Below are positions 6,428-6,778 of a stretch of 6,778 nt of DNA, one piece after another. The DNA lies in NCBI GenBank assembly GCA_022784805.1, contig JALFYG010000183.1, positions 1 to 6,778 of the forward strand, written 5' to 3'. The stretch is from Spirochaetales bacterium (GTDB lineage: Bacteria > Spirochaetota > Spirochaetia > Sphaerochaetales > Sphaerochaetaceae). The notes below the pieces were generated by a model, which was not told the DNA's origin, made no database searches, and saw nothing but the letters and a program-made list of their open reading frames with translations. Positions within the stretch are counted from its first letter, which is position 1. Every line of letters begins with the position of its first letter. The position numbers and the translations under genes were made by a program.

Positions 6428-6778
6428 ATGCCGATGAAAATGGGATGGAGATGGTACGGAGAGGGTAACGACCCTATCAGTCTATCTGACATAAAGCAGA
6501 TTCCCGGAGTGACCAGCATAGTTTGGGCGCTTCATCACAAAATGCCTGGAGAAATCTGGGAAGAGAGCGAAATCAAGGAAGTGGTTGATCAGATCCATGC
6601 CTATGGCTTCGACGCTGAAGTTGTTGAGTCTGTCAACGTACACGATGACATCAAGATTGGTCTCGATACCAGGGACGGTTTGATTGAAAACTACAAGACA
6701 TGTATCAGAAATCTTGGAAAGTATGGTGTCAAGGTCATCTGTTATAACTTTATGCCAGTATTCGACTGGACACGTACA
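6428..6778 (+). CDS. uxuA: Mannonate dehydratase, N-terminal part (runs off the window)
   Basis: The first 117 residues of UxuA, which dehydrates D-mannonate to 2-keto-3-deoxy-D-gluconate in glucuronate breakdown. Typical family sequence is seen in order: MKMGWRWYG near the start, IKQIPGVTSIVWALH (22-36), VVESVNVHDDIKIGLDTRD (64-82), LIENYKTCIRNLGK (84-97), and VKVICYNFMPVFDWTRT at the window edge. Full-length enzymes have about 350-400 residues, so the metal-binding residues of the later barrel strands are outside the window. ATG at 6428 is supported by AAGGAG (6415-6420) seven bases upstream. The next ATG in frame (6434) is a possible alternative start. The 63-bp gap with its own promoter-like and operator-like sites suggests that transcription starts here independently of the upstream sugar genes. 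Confidence 0.94.
   Translation, partial: MPMKMGWRWYGEGNDPISLSDIKQIPGVTSIVWALHHKMPGEIWEESEIKEVVDQIHAYGFDAEVVESVNVHDDIKIGLDTRDGLIENYKTCIRNLGKYGVKVICYNFMPVFDWTRT

Overview
The window looks like a piece of the chromosome of a host-associated, sugar-fermenting bacterium. The evidence is a cytoplasmic-type bile salt/penicillin acylase-family hydrolase, sugar uptake and cleavage genes, and the start of a hexuronate-catabolism gene. Shine-Dalgarno sequences are strong (GGAGGA, AAAGGAGG, AAGGAG), spacing is tight, base composition is moderately AT-rich and AGA is a favoured arginine codon. This fits Bacillota or a gut Spirochaetota (Sphaerochaeta-like) lineage; the sequence alone does not decide between them.

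Layout. On the minus strand, 878 to 1 is the N-terminal ~290 codons of a choloylglycine hydrolase-family (Ntn) amidase; its C-terminus lies outside the window. It diverges from a plus-strand major facilitator superfamily (MFS) transporter (984-2192). The 105-bp gap holds back-to-back promoter-like elements and a near-palindrome. After a 75-bp gap comes a compact three-gene block: a GH13 alpha-glucosidase of oligo-1,6-glucosidase type (2268-3857), a GPH/MelB-type sugar:cation symporter (3858-5339, starting directly after the glucosidase stop) and a PIG-L/LmbE-type zinc N-deacetylase (5339-6091, overlapping the symporter stop by one base). A 75-residue Lar-like zinc-ribbon protein follows (6137-6364). 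A 63-bp gap with a strong palindrome over the probable promoter leads into mannonate dehydratase uxuA, whose first 117 codons (6428-6778) are present.

How the genes may work together. The symporter would import a small glycoside and the cytoplasmic GH13 enzyme would split its alpha (probably alpha-1,6) bond. The coupled deacetylase suggests that the substrate or a product may carry an N-acetyl group; this is the least expected part of the locus. The uxuA gene has its own apparent promoter/operator and probably starts a separate uronate operon. The acylase/MFS pair may be a distinct unit that hydrolyses an amide conjugate and moves a product or substrate across the membrane.

No rRNA, tRNA, CRISPR array, insertion sequence or convincing intrinsic terminator was seen. 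No gap between genes exceeds about 105 bases. I see no unambiguously new system; the most unusual signals are the deacetylase coupled to the glucosidase/symporter pair and the Lar-like zinc protein in a metabolic locus.
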